A DNA stretch of 64,000 nucleotides, from contig BPHZ01000010.1 in NCBI GenBank assembly GCA_026003835.1, forward strand, positions 43,648 to 107,647. The letters run 5' to 3'. Below the pieces are notes generated by a model. It saw only the letters and a program-made list of their open reading frames with translations, was not told the DNA's origin and did not search any database. Shown one piece after another: positions 18,322 to 28,033 of the stretch; positions within the stretch are counted from its first letter, which is position 1, and each line of letters opens with the position of its first letter. The translations under genes and the position numbers were made by a program. The DNA is from Herpetosiphonaceae bacterium (GTDB lineage Bacteria; Chloroflexota; Chloroflexia; Chloroflexales; Herpetosiphonaceae).

Positions 18322-19284
18322 AGCCGCCCCTCCCGCAAACCGGCGACCTGTCGTCGGAAGTGCTCGAACGAGGGCTCGTCGAGCGGATAGTGGCCGTACC
18401 AGACCTTATCGAAGGTTTGGACCACTGGCTTCAACCGCTCGTGGAGCTGTGTCTCTGGTGGGATCGTTCGCAGCACTTCATAGTTGGTCAGCGCGCGGTC
18501 GTAATGGAGCATCCCGCGCTCGTGGAGCCAGAGGATCGTCGAAAGGTAGAGGTAGCGTACGGCGCTACGATAGTCGCCGCCGGATGCCAGTTCCTCAGCC
18601 TTGCTCACCGCCTCGCTGCTGGTCGCCGGCTCCTCCTCTGCATCGCTTGCACCGCTCTTGGTTCGATCGGCGCGCGCCTCGCGCACGAGCGCGCCGCTGA
18701 TCAGCCTGATAATATAGATCAGACCGGCAACCAGCGCAGCTACTGCCAGCAGTGTTACCAGCGCCTCGCCGATTCCGCTGAACCCGATTGCCCTGCCGAT
18801 GGGCTTGAGGAGACGTCCAAGGAAGCGCAGGAAAGAATCAATCGCTCGCTCGATCCAGGTCTTCTCCCTGGGCGCGAATGGGGGGCGGCTCAGAATGTCG
18901 CGCAGCTTCTGAAGGGCTTGGGGATCATCCTCATGGGCAGCAACTAGCACCTCGAGCTGGGCACCCAGGCGCGCGGCAATCTGATCCATCGCCGGTCGCG
19001 GCACATTGAGCGCTTCACGCAGCCAGGTGTTATCGACAGAGACCTGCTCTCCCGATACCAGTTCGACTTCGCTGACTGCCTGCAGGCGCTCGGCCTGCGG
19101 AGCGCAGGCCCGCTATGTCGTGGCGTTGAGCTGCGGCGTGACACTCGCGCAACAGGGCCTCATACTCGCGCAATGAGACGGTCGGCGCTTGAGCTGCTGC
19201 CCTGCCTGCCAGCGCCAGCAGGAGAGCTACAAGGATGCCGGGTACAACGAGCAGCGTTCGTAGTCGCTTCACCAAACACTCCAT
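18318..19284 (-). pseudogene. DUF4129 protein, one frameshift near 19095
   Basis: The N-terminal piece starts at ATG 19284 or GTG 19272 (preceded by GGAG) with a signal peptide (RTLLVVPGILVALLLALAG) and the segment VSLREYEALLRECHAAAQRH. The frame then breaks near 19095; one base restores SERL... continuous with LREALNVPRPAMDQIAARLG and the long second frame. That part contains a membrane segment (VTLLAVAALVAGLIYII) and the DUF4129 C-terminus: YRSAVRYLYLSTILWLHERG and the helix with LTNYEVLRTI. Coupled to DUF4350 by a four-base overlap. As only one indel is needed, the real gene is probably intact. Confidence 0.8.
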
Positions 19285-19327
19285 ACCTGATTGAGCGGCG
19301 TCTTCGCCCCGCAGTGTACGGTCGGTG

Positions 19328-20290
19328 CTATGACAGCCTTCCTGGATACATCTCGGCGGGCGCTTGCGCCGCCCAATCGTGCTGGCGCCGGAGATCATAG
19401 TAGAGCAGCGTTATGCCGATGTAGGTAATTGGAGCGATCAGGGCGCCGACGATGGCGCTGAGGGCCGAGGAGATGATACTTCCTGCCAGTGAATCACCTA
19501 TCAGGAGGGCCGGCACCAGCCCGGCAACCCCGCCGATAATCGTGGAAAGGACTGCTACCAGAATGCTGATGGCGAGTGTAACGCCTACAACGCGCCAGAA
19601 TGCGCCTTTCGTCAACTGCCAGGACCGGCTCCAGGCCTGGCTGATACCGGCACCCTCAAGGGCAATCACTCGTGATCCAAAGATGAGTTTGATCCCCAAA
19701 TAAAGAAAGACGATAGGCCAGAGTGGAAGGAGCAGGCAGAAGAGTACCCTAAACGCGCTGCCTTCGTTGATGATCATCGCGGCCACGACCAGGCCCAGCA
19801 GCAGGAGCGGCACCAGCACAATCAGGCTGAGCAGCAGTGCCCAGATCACCAGCGGAACGATACGGCGTAGCGCTTCAGCCAGCGCTGTGCCGGCTGAGGC
19901 CTGCTGTGCATATGCATCGCGGACACCGATCGCGCTGGCAGCCTCTCCCAGGGAGCGAAAGACGAAGAAATCCAGAGCGCTGATGATTAAGCTGACAGCG
20001 CCAAGGCTCAAGAATGGCTGGAGCAGGGGTAATAACTCACTGGGATCTTGGATGCGGCCGCGAGCGAGCTCTCGCTCGAGGTCTTGGATATGGGTTGTCA
20101 GATCGGATAAAGTCAGGGCCGTCAACATCAGCGATAACACCAGGCCAGGCAGTGCCATAAATACCGCGATAGCCGCAAAGGTTGAGAAGTTGCGGCGATA
20201 GAGGCTGAACGTCTCGTCGAGGATCTGGCTCAAACTCATAGGTTGCGGCGACATCGAGGGCATGGAGTAAGTGGGAGGAACGGAGTACAT
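19328..20290 (-). CDS. Polytopic membrane protein, first gene of the MoxR block
   Basis: A 320-residue protein with a Met/Pro/Ser-rich start, the segment LSQILDETFSLYRRNFSTF, and six hydrophobic stretches. The YRRNF amphipathic entry followed by long helices resembles the membrane domain of glycerophosphodiesterase-like proteins, as in the paralogue at 16132. No active-site residues are visible. It starts the six-gene operon; the GC-rich leader between 20291 and 20390 separates it from the phosphatase gene. Confidence 0.75.
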   Translation of the reverse strand: MYSVPPTYSMPSMSPQPMSLSQILDETFSLYRRNFSTFAAIAVFMALPGLVLSLMLTALTLSDLTTHIQDLERELARGRIQDPSELLPLLQPFLSLGAVSLIISALDFFVFRSLGEAASAIGVRDAYAQQASAGTALAEALRRIVPLVIWALLLSLIVLVPLLLLGLVVAAMIINEGSAFRVLFCLLLPLWPIVFLYLGIKLIFGSRVIALEGAGISQAWSRSWQLTKGAFWRVVGVTLAISILVAVLSTIIGGVAGLVPALLIGDSLAGSIISSALSAIVGALIAPITYIGITLLYYDLRRQHDWAAQAPAEMYPGRLS

Positions 20291-20390
20291 AACTGCTCCT
20301 CTACTAGTACTAGGTATTGCCGGGCTGTTCTCGCTCGTCGCTTCGAGGCGGCATTATAGCATCAGCGCTGCAATGGGTCAATGCTTAAGC

Positions 20391-23333
20391 TCATGCGCTG
20401 CCGATTTCGATGGCGACCAGCGTGATGTCGTCATGTTGCTCGCTATTGCCGCTGAAGGAGATGATATCCGAGATAAGCCGATCGATCAGCGCTTCCGGGC
20501 TTAATCCTGCGCTGTAGCGTAGCGCTATCTCCAGACGTTCAAAGCCGTAGAGTTCCTTTTGACTATTCATAGCTTCGATAACGCCATCAGTATAGAACAG
20601 CAGCAGATCCCCCGGCTGAAGGTCGTAGGTCTGCTCATGGTAGCTGCCGATCGTTGTGATACCCAATGGCAGCGCAGGCTGTGCAATCTGCAGTAGCCTG
20701 ACCTCCTCGCCGCGCCGCAGCATCGGCGCCATCTGCCCTGCGTTGCCCAGCGTGAGTGTGTGCCGCTCCGGGTCAATCAGCGCATACTGCGAGGCGACGA
20801 AGATGCCTCGTCCGGCGCCCTGAAGCGTCAGATTTGCCTTGCTCAGCGCCCGCGCCGGCCCGCATCCCTCGATAATTTCCGATCTGAAGGCGCTGCGCGC
20901 CATCGCCATAACCATTGCCGCCGGCACGCTCTTGCCGCTGACATCGCCGACCACTACTGCCAGCTGGCCCTCGCAGATCGTCTGGATGTCAAAGAAATCG
21001 CCACCTGTTTCACGGGCAGGCAGACAGCGTGCAGCAATACGTATGCCCGGCAGCAGCGGCAGTGTGCGCGGGAACAGGTTCTGTTGGATCTGCCGGGCCA
21101 GCTCCAGCTCATGCCGGATCACCTCGTCTGCCAGGAGCTGCTTGTTGGCTGCTTCCAGCCTACGCAGGACCCGCTGCCGCTCCCCAGCCAGCAGGCTTGC
21201 CAGCAGTCCTGCGACTAGCAGCAACAGCACGCGGTTGAGAATGTCACCCTGGATCGCTCGCTCGCCGTTGATCCCCGTCCAGCCCTCGACGCTGATGAGT
21301 GCAACGATGTAGAGGATGCAGTATTCGACACTGGCGCCGAGACTGGCGATGCTGCCGAAGCGCATGGCTACCGTCAGCAGGGCCACGAAGTAGAGCAGGA
21401 AGAAGGGGCTCTCAAGGCCGCCATCGGCGGCTACCAGCGTGCTGATCGTCGCAGCGTCCACCAGCGAGGCGATTGCCGACCAGATCAGCACTCGCTGCGG
21501 CCGCAGGCGCAGCAGGATGATCAGGATCAGCACAATGACGAGGTAAAGGTCGAGGGTTGTGCGTAGCGAGGGCGATCTGCTGGCCGGGAAGATAAAGATG
21601 CTGAGCATGATGGAGAGGACAAACCTGCTGAGGAGCAGGAGTCCCTCGATCCGAACAGCGTTCTCGGCCAGAGTTTCGCGCTCTGTAGCGCTTATACGAC
21701 GCCCAAAGGCCACGACCAGGATGCCTGACATTGTCCCGGCGGTCAGGGAAAGCACCAGCCCAAAGATGATCGCCCCCAGGTAGCCGACGATAATACCCGC
21801 GAGGGTGATGCCCAATGCGGTGAGCACCGGCAGCTCGCGGAGCGGCCACAAGGTCCAGAAGATCAGCAGCGCCCCCAGCGTGCAGAAGGTGAAGGCCATG
21901 AGCAGACAGACGAACAGCGCCGTGCCTGCAGATCGCGCTGCTGCCCGGTAGGTCTGGTCTCGATTCCAGAGCACGGCCGCCGGCCCAACACCGCCGATGA
22001 CCCCCGTCACCGTTGCTGCCAGAACGTTGTAGAAAAGCAGCGATTGGGTTCGCAACCAGCCGGCTGAGTAGAGCGCCAGCCCCAGCGCTGTCACCAGCAC
22101 GACACTACCGATCAATCCGGCGCGCAGCTGATTGCCCCAGCGTGACCGGCGCAGCAGCTTGATGCTTTCGCCACTCCGCAGCCAGACGATCGCCGGAAGC
22201 GCCGGAGGTGCCAGCGCCGCCAATACCACAAACGCCTGCCTCATCAGCGCACTATCGACCATCTGCGGCGTGCCCAAGCCAAGCGCCTCCCAACTTAGCA
22301 TGTTCGGTCCATAGCCGCCAAGGAGAACCCCGAGGATCGTGCCGATCCAATAGAGCAGCATCATCTGGGTGCCAAGCCGGATGTGTGCGGTGCGGAGCCA
22401 CACAAGCTCTCGCCCATCGAGATAGAGCGAGGCTGCCAGCCAGAGCGAACAGGCAGCGGCGAAGCAGGCCAGTAAGCCCATAAAACTGCTTGCCGCCTTG
22501 CTCAACAGCGCGATCATCTCGTAGGGGCCAATAATCTCAGAGTCGAGGTTACCGCGGCTATGGGTAACGAAGCTGGTTGTCAAACCCACATTCCATTCCG
22601 ATTCCGGGGACGTAACAGCCGGCTCTAGTGCCCTGGCGATCTCTGCAAAGCGTGCCGGTCCAACTGACGCCAGCAGCAGAAGTGGAGTGTTGGGCGCGGG
22701 GGCGGGTAGGCTGGCCGGAATGGGATAGGCAAAAATATCCTCGTGGATGAACAGGTAGGGAACAGGTTCGCCGATTCCAGTGACGAGGAGTGTGACGGGC
22801 GGCTCTTGTGGAGCGTGCAAGAGCGTCAGATTGATCGTATCGCCCTTCTTGATCTGGTGACGCCTTGCCCAGTCACGCGTAACCCATGCCTCGCCGGGCC
22901 GGAGCGGGGCCGTCGGCGCATCGGGGCCTACCAGGAAGCGCGGGAGCGAGCGCGCTGCATGTGGCTCGAAGGCGGCCATAACCGCCGGCCTCATTCCTCC
23001 GTACACACTGATTCTCAGCTCCGGTCCTGGTTTATTGAGCCTGAGATCCTGATAACCGAGGGTGATACTATCGCTGATGGGGTAGAGCGGGGCCAGCGCC
23101 ACGAGCGGGGTATCGCGGAGTTGCTGCGGCAGTTCGAAGCCATCGCTCGACACTAACGCTCGTAGATCCGCCCACCCCTCTTGCATATTCTCGCGGAAGG
23201 AGTGTGCGCTGTAGTTCCGCGTGGTAAGGGAGACGACCAAAGCCAGGCCGGCCAGCAGCGCAAAGCCGAGCAGCGCAGCCAGGCGTAGCAGATTCGTTGG
23301 CCGCGCGAGCAGCCTGGGCCATAGTCGATCCAT
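20391..23333 (-). CDS. Large membrane SpoIIE/PP2C phosphatase with FtsX-like N-terminal half
   Basis: The start is set at ATG 23333, giving 980 residues; a longer frame would overlap the glycosyltransferase gene. Residues about 20-280 form one membrane helix plus an extracytoplasmic domain with features of ABC permease (FtsX/MacB) external domains: RPGEAWVTRDWARRHQIKKG, TLLVTGIGEPV. Several helices follow, then a second cluster of about six helices with the polar loop GGLESPFF typical of sensor modules. A coiled coil (RLEAANKQLLADEVIRHELE) leads into QIQQNLFPRTLP, the classic entry of SpoIIE phosphatases, and PP2C metal motifs ETGGDFFDI, GDVSGKSVPAAM and EQHDDITLVAI. It likely dephosphorylates an anti-sigma antagonist in response to an external or membrane signal. 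Confidence 0.88.
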   Translation of the reverse strand: MDRLWPRLLARPTNLLRLAALLGFALLAGLALVVSLTTRNYSAHSFRENMQEGWADLRALVSSDGFELPQQLRDTPLVALAPLYPISDSITLGYQDLRLNKPGPELRISVYGGMRPAVMAAFEPHAARSLPRFLVGPDAPTAPLRPGEAWVTRDWARRHQIKKGDTINLTLLHAPQEPPVTLLVTGIGEPVPYLFIHEDIFAYPIPASLPAPAPNTPLLLLASVGPARFAEIARALEPAVTSPESEWNVGLTTSFVTHSRGNLDSEIIGPYEMIALLSKAASSFMGLLACFAAACSLWLAASLYLDGRELVWLRTAHIRLGTQMMLLYWIGTILGVLLGGYGPNMLSWEALGLGTPQMVDSALMRQAFVVLAALAPPALPAIVWLRSGESIKLLRRSRWGNQLRAGLIGSVVLVTALGLALYSAGWLRTQSLLFYNVLAATVTGVIGGVGPAAVLWNRDQTYRAAARSAGTALFVCLLMAFTFCTLGALLIFWTLWPLRELPVLTALGITLAGIIVGYLGAIIFGLVLSLTAGTMSGILVVAFGRRISATERETLAENAVRIEGLLLLSRFVLSIMLSIFIFPASRSPSLRTTLDLYLVIVLILIILLRLRPQRVLIWSAIASLVDAATISTLVAADGGLESPFFLLYFVALLTVAMRFGSIASLGASVEYCILYIVALISVEGWTGINGERAIQGDILNRVLLLLVAGLLASLLAGERQRVLRRLEAANKQLLADEVIRHELELARQIQQNLFPRTLPLLPGIRIAARCLPARETGGDFFDIQTICEGQLAVVVGDVSGKSVPAAMVMAMARSAFRSEIIEGCGPARALSKANLTLQGAGRGIFVASQYALIDPERHTLTLGNAGQMAPMLRRGEEVRLLQIAQPALPLGITTIGSYHEQTYDLQPGDLLLFYTDGVIEAMNSQKELYGFERLEIALRYSAGLSPEALIDRLISDIISFSGNSEQHDDITLVAIEIGSA

Positions 23334-23346
23334 GGGCGCTTCGTTT

Positions 23347-24396
23347 CTAGAGCACAAGTGTATCGATGACGCGCCGCCATGAGATTGCGGAGACCGCCGC
23401 CGGGCCGGCAGCGCCAAGACGCTCCGTCAATCCTTCGCTGCTCCAGAGCCGGTCGAGTGTAGCCGCCAGCGCCGAGGCGTTGGGCGGCGCGACCAGCCCG
23501 TTCTCTCCATCATGAACGAATTCAAGCACGCCGCCTGCATCCTCCAGCGTGACCACTGGTCGTGCAGAGCCCAGCGCTTCGATTGTTACAAATCCGTAGT
23601 CCTCGTCTACAGGAGCATAGTAGACTGCCCTGGCGTGCTCGTAGAGCTTAATCAGCTCGTCATCGCTGACGAAGCCGGCCAACCGGACGCGCTCACCCAG
23701 CCCGCACCTTCGGATCCAGCGTTCAAGCCGCTCACGGTTCGGGCCATCGCCGGTGATGACGCACTTAATCGGCAGCGTAGTCAGCGCTAGCGCTTCAATC
23801 AACAGCTCTGGCCGCTTCGCCGGGTCTAGCCGCGGCATCACGGCGAGCAGCGTATCGCCGTAGGGTCCCTGGCGTAGTCTGCCGGCAAGCGGGCTCGGCG
23901 GATACAGTGTTTCGCTGGAAAGTCCACTGAAGCGCGCCAGCCGTTGCCCGACGTTACGCGAAATGGTGTAGCGGCGCTGTGCCTCGCTTAGGACCTGACG
24001 GTCGATCCGCATCACTGTTTTACGTAGCTCGCGGTCGCCAGGCTCGGCCCCCCAGTCACTCATCCCCGTGCCATACCAGTCGTAGATCTGGCGGTGCTGA
24101 TGGACCAGCCAGACGACCTTACGAGGATGGTTTGCGGCATAGGAGGGAAACTTTGTACAGATAATCTGGTCGACTGGCGCGCCTGCCGCCTGGGTCAGAT
24201 CAAGCATTCGCCAGGCCAGGAGGCTGCTGAGCAGCTCCCGGTGAGGCGACCAGGTATAGGGCAGCGCAACGACGTCAACGATGTAGCCGGCCTCATGCAG
24301 CGCGCAGCGTAGCCCCTCGACGAGGCCCTCGGCGCCACCACGGCTGAACGGCACCTGAGCCGCGCAGATTAGGATGCGCTTCGCTTGCGCCACCAT
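23347..24396 (-). CDS. Family 4 glycosyltransferase (GT-B fold)
   Basis: A 349-residue protein. The N-terminal Rossmann half has the Gly-rich loop VPFSRGGAEGLVEGL. The C-terminal half carries LAVMPRLDPAKRPELLIEAL, CVITGDGPNRERL, AGFVSDDELIKLYEHA and DEDYGFVTIEALGSARPVV, the nucleotide-sugar-binding EX7E-type motif of GT4 enzymes. The acceptor cannot be read. It ends 13 bp before the start chosen for the phosphatase gene and follows the Mrr-like gene by about 30 bp. A surface glycan role is plausible. Confidence 0.9.
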   Translation of the reverse strand: MVAQAKRILICAAQVPFSRGGAEGLVEGLRCALHEAGYIVDVVALPYTWSPHRELLSSLLAWRMLDLTQAAGAPVDQIICTKFPSYAANHPRKVVWLVHQHRQIYDWYGTGMSDWGAEPGDRELRKTVMRIDRQVLSEAQRRYTISRNVGQRLARFSGLSSETLYPPSPLAGRLRQGPYGDTLLAVMPRLDPAKRPELLIEALALTTLPIKCVITGDGPNRERLERWIRRCGLGERVRLAGFVSDDELIKLYEHARAVYYAPVDEDYGFVTIEALGSARPVVTLEDAGGVLEFVHDGENGLVAPPNASALAATLDRLWSSEGLTERLGAAGPAAVSAISWRRVIDTLVL

Positions 24397-24427
24397 AGCT
24401 CCGTTCCGCTGTATTCCGGGACTTGTG

Positions 24428-25297
24428 CTAGGACTCGTTCATCTGGATGAGGGTTTCTCCATCGACCACGACCAGCTCTCGCCGATTGTCGGCCCAGCGA
24501 CGAGCCTGCTCGGTGAACTCTGTCGATGTCAGCACGACTCCCTTTCTGATCTGCTCATTGCGCATTTTCTGCGCCAGTTCCTGCACCAGGCCCGGCTTAA
24601 CCTTATCGGCCACGGTGCAGCGCAGCAGCCAGCGCTGGCCCTCATGGGTCATATAGACATCGACGTGGCTATCTTTGTCGAAGATATAGTCGTCGAGTTG
24701 GAAGCCGTGCTTGCGAAAGAGACGCACCACATAGGCTGTAAACTTAGGCAGCGGCAGACCGCGCAGGTCATCGATGTCTCGCACTCGACCGGGATGCTCC
24801 AGCCTTCCACCACGCCGCCTCAGAATCTCCTGTTGCTCCTGGCGCTGCTGCTTGCCGCGCTGAGAGATAAAGGCACCGTAGATCGAGAAGGGAAAGACGA
24901 TCAGTGCGCCGAGCGCGCCCTGGAGGAAGGCATACATCGGGGCCAGCGGCTCACTATTTGGACCTCTCGCCACAGCCATTCCGCTGTAATAGATGGCCGC
25001 CAGCGTCGCTGCGGCTGCTGCCAGCCCAATCAACGAGGTAAGTGCGCTGTGCAGGATGGCACGATAAGCGACGCGCCGGCCGATATAAAAGCCGGCCAGA
25101 ATCGGAATAATTCCTGCCAGGAAGCTTAATGTCGTTCCGCTGGCATAGAATGCCGCCCAACTAATGCCCATCAGAAGCCCTGCCACAGTGATAAGCTTCC
25201 AATCAAGGCGCTGGCGCGGCTCCGCGCTTACCTGCTCCTGTTTGCTTAGGTTTGTCTGCTCCTCCACCTGCATCTGTTCCTGAATTTTTGTTGCCAT
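24428..25297 (-). CDS. Membrane protein with degenerate Mrr-type restriction endonuclease-like domain
   Basis: A 289-residue protein. Residues 1-35 are charged and Gln-rich; three or four hydrophobic segments lie between about 38 and 130. The cytoplasmic C-terminal domain (about 165-285) matches the Mrr_cat fold: FTAYVVRLFRKHGFQLDDY, DKDSHVDVYM, then WLLRCTVADK, EQIRKGVVLTSTEFTEQARR and ELVVVDGETLIQM. In active enzymes the strand after the Asp carries Q/E-x-K; here it reads RCT, so catalysis is doubtful. It may bind nucleic acid at the membrane. Function unknown. Confidence 0.78.
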   Translation of the reverse strand: MATKIQEQMQVEEQTNLSKQEQVSAEPRQRLDWKLITVAGLLMGISWAAFYASGTTLSFLAGIIPILAGFYIGRRVAYRAILHSALTSLIGLAAAAATLAAIYYSGMAVARGPNSEPLAPMYAFLQGALGALIVFPFSIYGAFISQRGKQQRQEQQEILRRRGGRLEHPGRVRDIDDLRGLPLPKFTAYVVRLFRKHGFQLDDYIFDKDSHVDVYMTHEGQRWLLRCTVADKVKPGLVQELAQKMRNEQIRKGVVLTSTEFTEQARRWADNRRELVVVDGETLIQMNES

Positions 25298-25438
25298 GCG
25301 TGTAAAGCCTCAATAACCTTTCTACATCTACTCAACGCTGCAGCGAGCGCTCACTTGGGCTTGGGGCTGCGCTCCTGTACCGACCCCTGGATTGAGCATT
25401 GCACGCAGCGATCAATAAGCGCTCCACCTGGTATGCTG

Positions 25439-25891
25439 TTATGAGGTCTGAAGCAGCTCGTCGACAGCCTCACGTAGGGTGCCAATATCCTTGAACGCCC
25501 GATAGACTGAGGCAAAGCGAATATAGGCCACCTCATCTACCTCGCGCAATCGCGCCATCACGCGCTCGCCGATGATGTCACTTGGAATCTCAGGTCGATC
25601 AAGCGCGATCAGCTCAGCCTCAACCTCGTTCGCCAGCCGCTCAAGGGCGGCAGCAGGAACGGGCCGCTTGTAACAGGCCACACGGACCCCTTTCATCAGC
25701 TTTTCCCGATCGTAGGGCTCGCGCTCGCCATTTTTCTTGACCACCGTCAGCGTCGGCTCCATGCGCTCATATGTGGTAAAGCGCTTCTCGCAGATCTCGC
25801 ACTTGCGCCGTCGTCGAATGACCTCGCCACCTTCCAGTTTGCGTGTATCGATAACGGTGGTTTCCGGGTGTTGACAGTAAGGACACCGCAT
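25439..25891 (-). CDS. nrdR: Transcriptional repressor NrdR
   Basis: A 150-residue protein of family length. A zinc ribbon occupies the N-terminus (CPYC at residues 3-6 and CEIC at about 31-34), followed by the basic [18 protein letters not shown] segment and an ATP-cone domain ([19 protein letters not shown]). NrdR senses dATP/ATP and represses ribonucleotide reductase genes by binding paired NrdR boxes. No ribonucleotide reductase gene is in the window. It starts 15 bp after the histidine kinase stop on the same strand. Confidence 0.97.
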   Translation of the reverse strand: MRCPYCQHPETTVIDTRKLEGGEVIRRRRKCEICEKRFTTYERMEPTLTVVKKNGEREPYDREKLMKGVRVACYKRPVPAAALERLANEVEAELIALDRPEIPSDIIGERVMARLREVDEVAYIRFASVYRAFKDIGTLREAVDELLQTS

Positions 25892-25905
25892 AATCGGTAT
25901 GCCCT

Positions 25906-27135
25906 CTAAGCTCCATGGCTGTTCAGATTGGCCCAGGGCACGGTAATTGTAATACTGGTGCCTCTGCCCAACTCCGACCAGACCGTCAGCGTTCCACCAA
26001 TTGCGTCGACCAGCTCGCGCATATTGCGCATACCGAAGCTGCTGCCCATGGCGTAACCTGCGGCCACTTCCTGCGGGTTGAAGCCCCGACCGTCGTCGCG
26101 CACGCCAATGACCAGCTGGTTATTGGCCTCGCTTAAGCTGATCGTAACTTCTTTTGCGCCCGCATGCTTCTGGGCGTTGTTCACAGCTTCCTGAATAATT
26201 GAAAAGAGCGCGCCGCCGGCCGTCCCGCGGATGGTCGGCAGACTGTCGATGATATGGAGCCGCAGCGCTGGGCCGCGCTCATTGCTATGCTCTTGCACAA
26301 ACCGATGGAGCGCAGCTGCAAGACCCTCAGCCTCCAGAATGAGCGGGCGGAGGTCGAACAGTGCTGTGCGCAGCATCTTCATCGCTTTGGTCAACAGGTT
26401 CTCCAGCCGGTCGATCTCACGTTCCAGCTGGCTGGGATCGTGACGCATCACCCGCCGGATGTAGTCGATCTCCATCTGTGCTGCCGCGATACGCTGCGTA
26501 ACCCCGTCGTGTAGGTCCCGGGCCAGCTTGCGCCGCAACTCTTCCTGCGTATCCAATAGCCGTGCCTGCTCTCCGCGCAGCTGTTCGACCAGGCAGCTGC
26601 GCTCATAGACCGCTGCAATGATGGCGGCCAGTGACGCCAGCCAGCGCAGGTCATCGCCCGTAAATGGAGGCTGCCGGTTGGCAACGATCAACGCACCCAC
26701 CAGCTGATCCTTGACGATCAGTGCCACGCCTGCGAGCGATGTAATAAGCTGATTGCCAATAACATCTACCTCAGGGTCGAAGCGCGGGTCTGCTCTGGCA
26801 TCACTCGCCAGCACCTGCTGGTTGTTCGCGGCGAGGGAGCCAATCAGGCCTCGCCCGGTTGGTACCCACAGCCCTGGGCCGGGCACCTGCCGGTCATCAA
26901 AGCTTTTTGCCGCCTCCAACGCACAGCCGTCGGCGCTTAGCAGCAGCATCGCGGCCTGTGGAGCGTCCAGCAACATTGCCGCAGATGCGGGACCATCGAC
27001 GATCAGCTGCTCCTGGTCGCTGACTGAGGTAAGCGAAATGGCAAGCTCTTGCAGTACGTGCGCCATGAACAGGTCGCGCGATAGCTGCCCGACATCCCGT
27101 TCTGCCTGTTCGATGTCCTGGATCTGTTTGTTCAT
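25906..27135 (-). CDS. GAF-domain sensor histidine kinase (NarL/LiaS type)
   Basis: A 409-residue soluble kinase. Residues about 25-175 are a GAF domain. A coiled coil leads to the HisKA_3 dimerisation helix with the phospho-acceptor in [15 protein letters not shown]. The ATPase domain shows [12 protein letters not shown] (N box), GVRDDGRGF and [15 protein letters not shown] (G boxes). No membrane segment, so the signal is cytoplasmic, possibly redox or a small ligand bound by GAF. No LuxR-type response regulator lies next to it; its partner must be elsewhere. Confidence 0.92.
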   Translation of the reverse strand: MNKQIQDIEQAERDVGQLSRDLFMAHVLQELAISLTSVSDQEQLIVDGPASAAMLLDAPQAAMLLLSADGCALEAAKSFDDRQVPGPGLWVPTGRGLIGSLAANNQQVLASDARADPRFDPEVDVIGNQLITSLAGVALIVKDQLVGALIVANRQPPFTGDDLRWLASLAAIIAAVYERSCLVEQLRGEQARLLDTQEELRRKLARDLHDGVTQRIAAAQMEIDYIRRVMRHDPSQLEREIDRLENLLTKAMKMLRTALFDLRPLILEAEGLAAALHRFVQEHSNERGPALRLHIIDSLPTIRGTAGGALFSIIQEAVNNAQKHAGAKEVTISLSEANNQLVIGVRDDGRGFNPQEVAAGYAMGSSFGMRNMRELVDAIGGTLTVWSELGRGTSITITVPWANLNSHGA

Positions 27136-27193
27136 AGCGCTTCTCAGTCAGAACCTTATGCCATTATAGCACAGCTCCGGAACGCGCCAGTGC

Positions 27194-27222
27194 TTGACGT
27201 TTCAGCCCTTGTGAGCTATACT
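27194..27222 (+). promoter_or_regulatory. Sigma-70-type promoter of the tRNA pair
   Basis: TTGACG (27194-27199) and TATACT (27217-27222) are separated by exactly 17 bases and lie 12 bases ahead of the tRNA-Pro 5' end, a near-consensus housekeeping promoter in the right place. Confidence 0.85.
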
Positions 27223-27233
27223 AGGGTGCGGTT

Positions 27234-27309
<76 letters not shown>

Positions 27310-27396
27310 CAAGAAAACGACAGGGTAGGAGTATGCCACCGCCATGCTCCAGAACATGGCGGTGGCTCTCCACTGTGTGACCTCTTACAACTAGAT

Positions 27397-27472
27397 GCGG
27401 GAGTAGCTCAGCTGGCAGAGCATCACTCTTCCAAAGTGAGGGCCGCGGGTTCGAATCCCGTCTCCCGCTCCA
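27397..27472 (+). tRNA. tRNA-Gly (TCC anticodon)
   Basis: The acceptor stem GCGGGAG pairs with CTCCCGC. D arm GCTC-AGCTGGCA-GAGC, anticodon loop CTTCCAA (anticodon TCC), T arm GCGGG-TTCGAAT-CCCGT. The CCA end is encoded at 27470-27472. It lies 87 bp after tRNA-Pro and is likely cut from the same transcript. Confidence 0.97.
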
Positions 27473-27505
27473 TATTTCAGCCGCTTGCTGAGTAGAACCA
27501 GTCGA

Positions 27506-27535
27506 AGCGGGGTCGGATAATCCGGCCCCGCTTTT
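27506..27535 (+). terminator. Intrinsic terminator after the tRNA pair
   Basis: AGCGGGG and CCCCGCT, with inner CGGA/TCCG, form a stem of about 11 bp around a TAA loop, followed directly by TTTT. Confidence 0.8.
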
Positions 27536-27640
27536 CCTGTGGGGCGATGTCAGGTGCCCCGCTGCGTTTATGAACTCCCTCCAGTTGGAAATCCCACAAC
27601 CGTAACAAAACTCCGCAGTCTAGTGGACCGCCACCGTACC

Positions 27641-27990
27641 GATTATGCGGAGCGGGGGAGCTGGAGGGGCTGCGCCCCGCCAAACGACCCCAACAATAGC
27701 TGGGTGATCGACTACGACAGTAACGATTGCGGAGCGGGGGAGCTGGAGGGGCTGCGCCCCGCCAAACGACCCCAACAATAGCTGGGTGATCGACTACGAC
27801 AGTAACGATTGCGGAGCGGGGGAGCTGGAGGGGCTGCGCCCCGCCAAACGACCCCAACAATAGCTGGGTGATCGACTACGACAGTAACGATTGCGGAGCG
27901 GGGAGCTGGAGGGGCTGCGCCCCGCCAAACCACCCCAGCAATAGCTGGGTGATCGACTACGACGATAGCGATCATGCGGAGCGGGGGAGG
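27641..27990. repeat. 82-bp tandem repeat array, four full copies plus a partial one
   Basis: GCGGAGCGGG recurs at 27647, 27729, 27811, 27893 and 27976, a period of 82 bp (83 for the last interval). Copies are nearly identical. Each unit holds the palindrome GGGGCTGCGCCCC and a conserved AATAGCTGGGTGATCGACTA block. No unique spacers separate the copies, so it is not a CRISPR array. Frames across it repeat one nonsense peptide and are not genes. The whole interval 27540-28033 is this array plus the leader of the next gene. A single inverted copy lies at 9774-9848. Confidence 0.95.
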
Positions 27991-28033
27991 CGGTATAATA
28001 CAAACAAGGTCGTGCAGAGCGAGGAGCGCAAGG

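Noticed and set aside
25906..27135. Pairing of the histidine kinase with the ANTAR regulator at 37995 as one locus
   Set aside because: They are 11 kb apart with unrelated genes between; only a genome-wide view or experiment could link them.
27641..27990. Regular repeats suggesting a CRISPR array
   Set aside because: The 82-bp units follow one another without unique spacers, are far longer than CRISPR repeats, and no cas gene is near.
27712..28003. Frames across the tandem array reading repeated VVDHPAI... peptides
   Set aside because: They are translations of the DNA repeat; no ribosome binding site or recognised domain.
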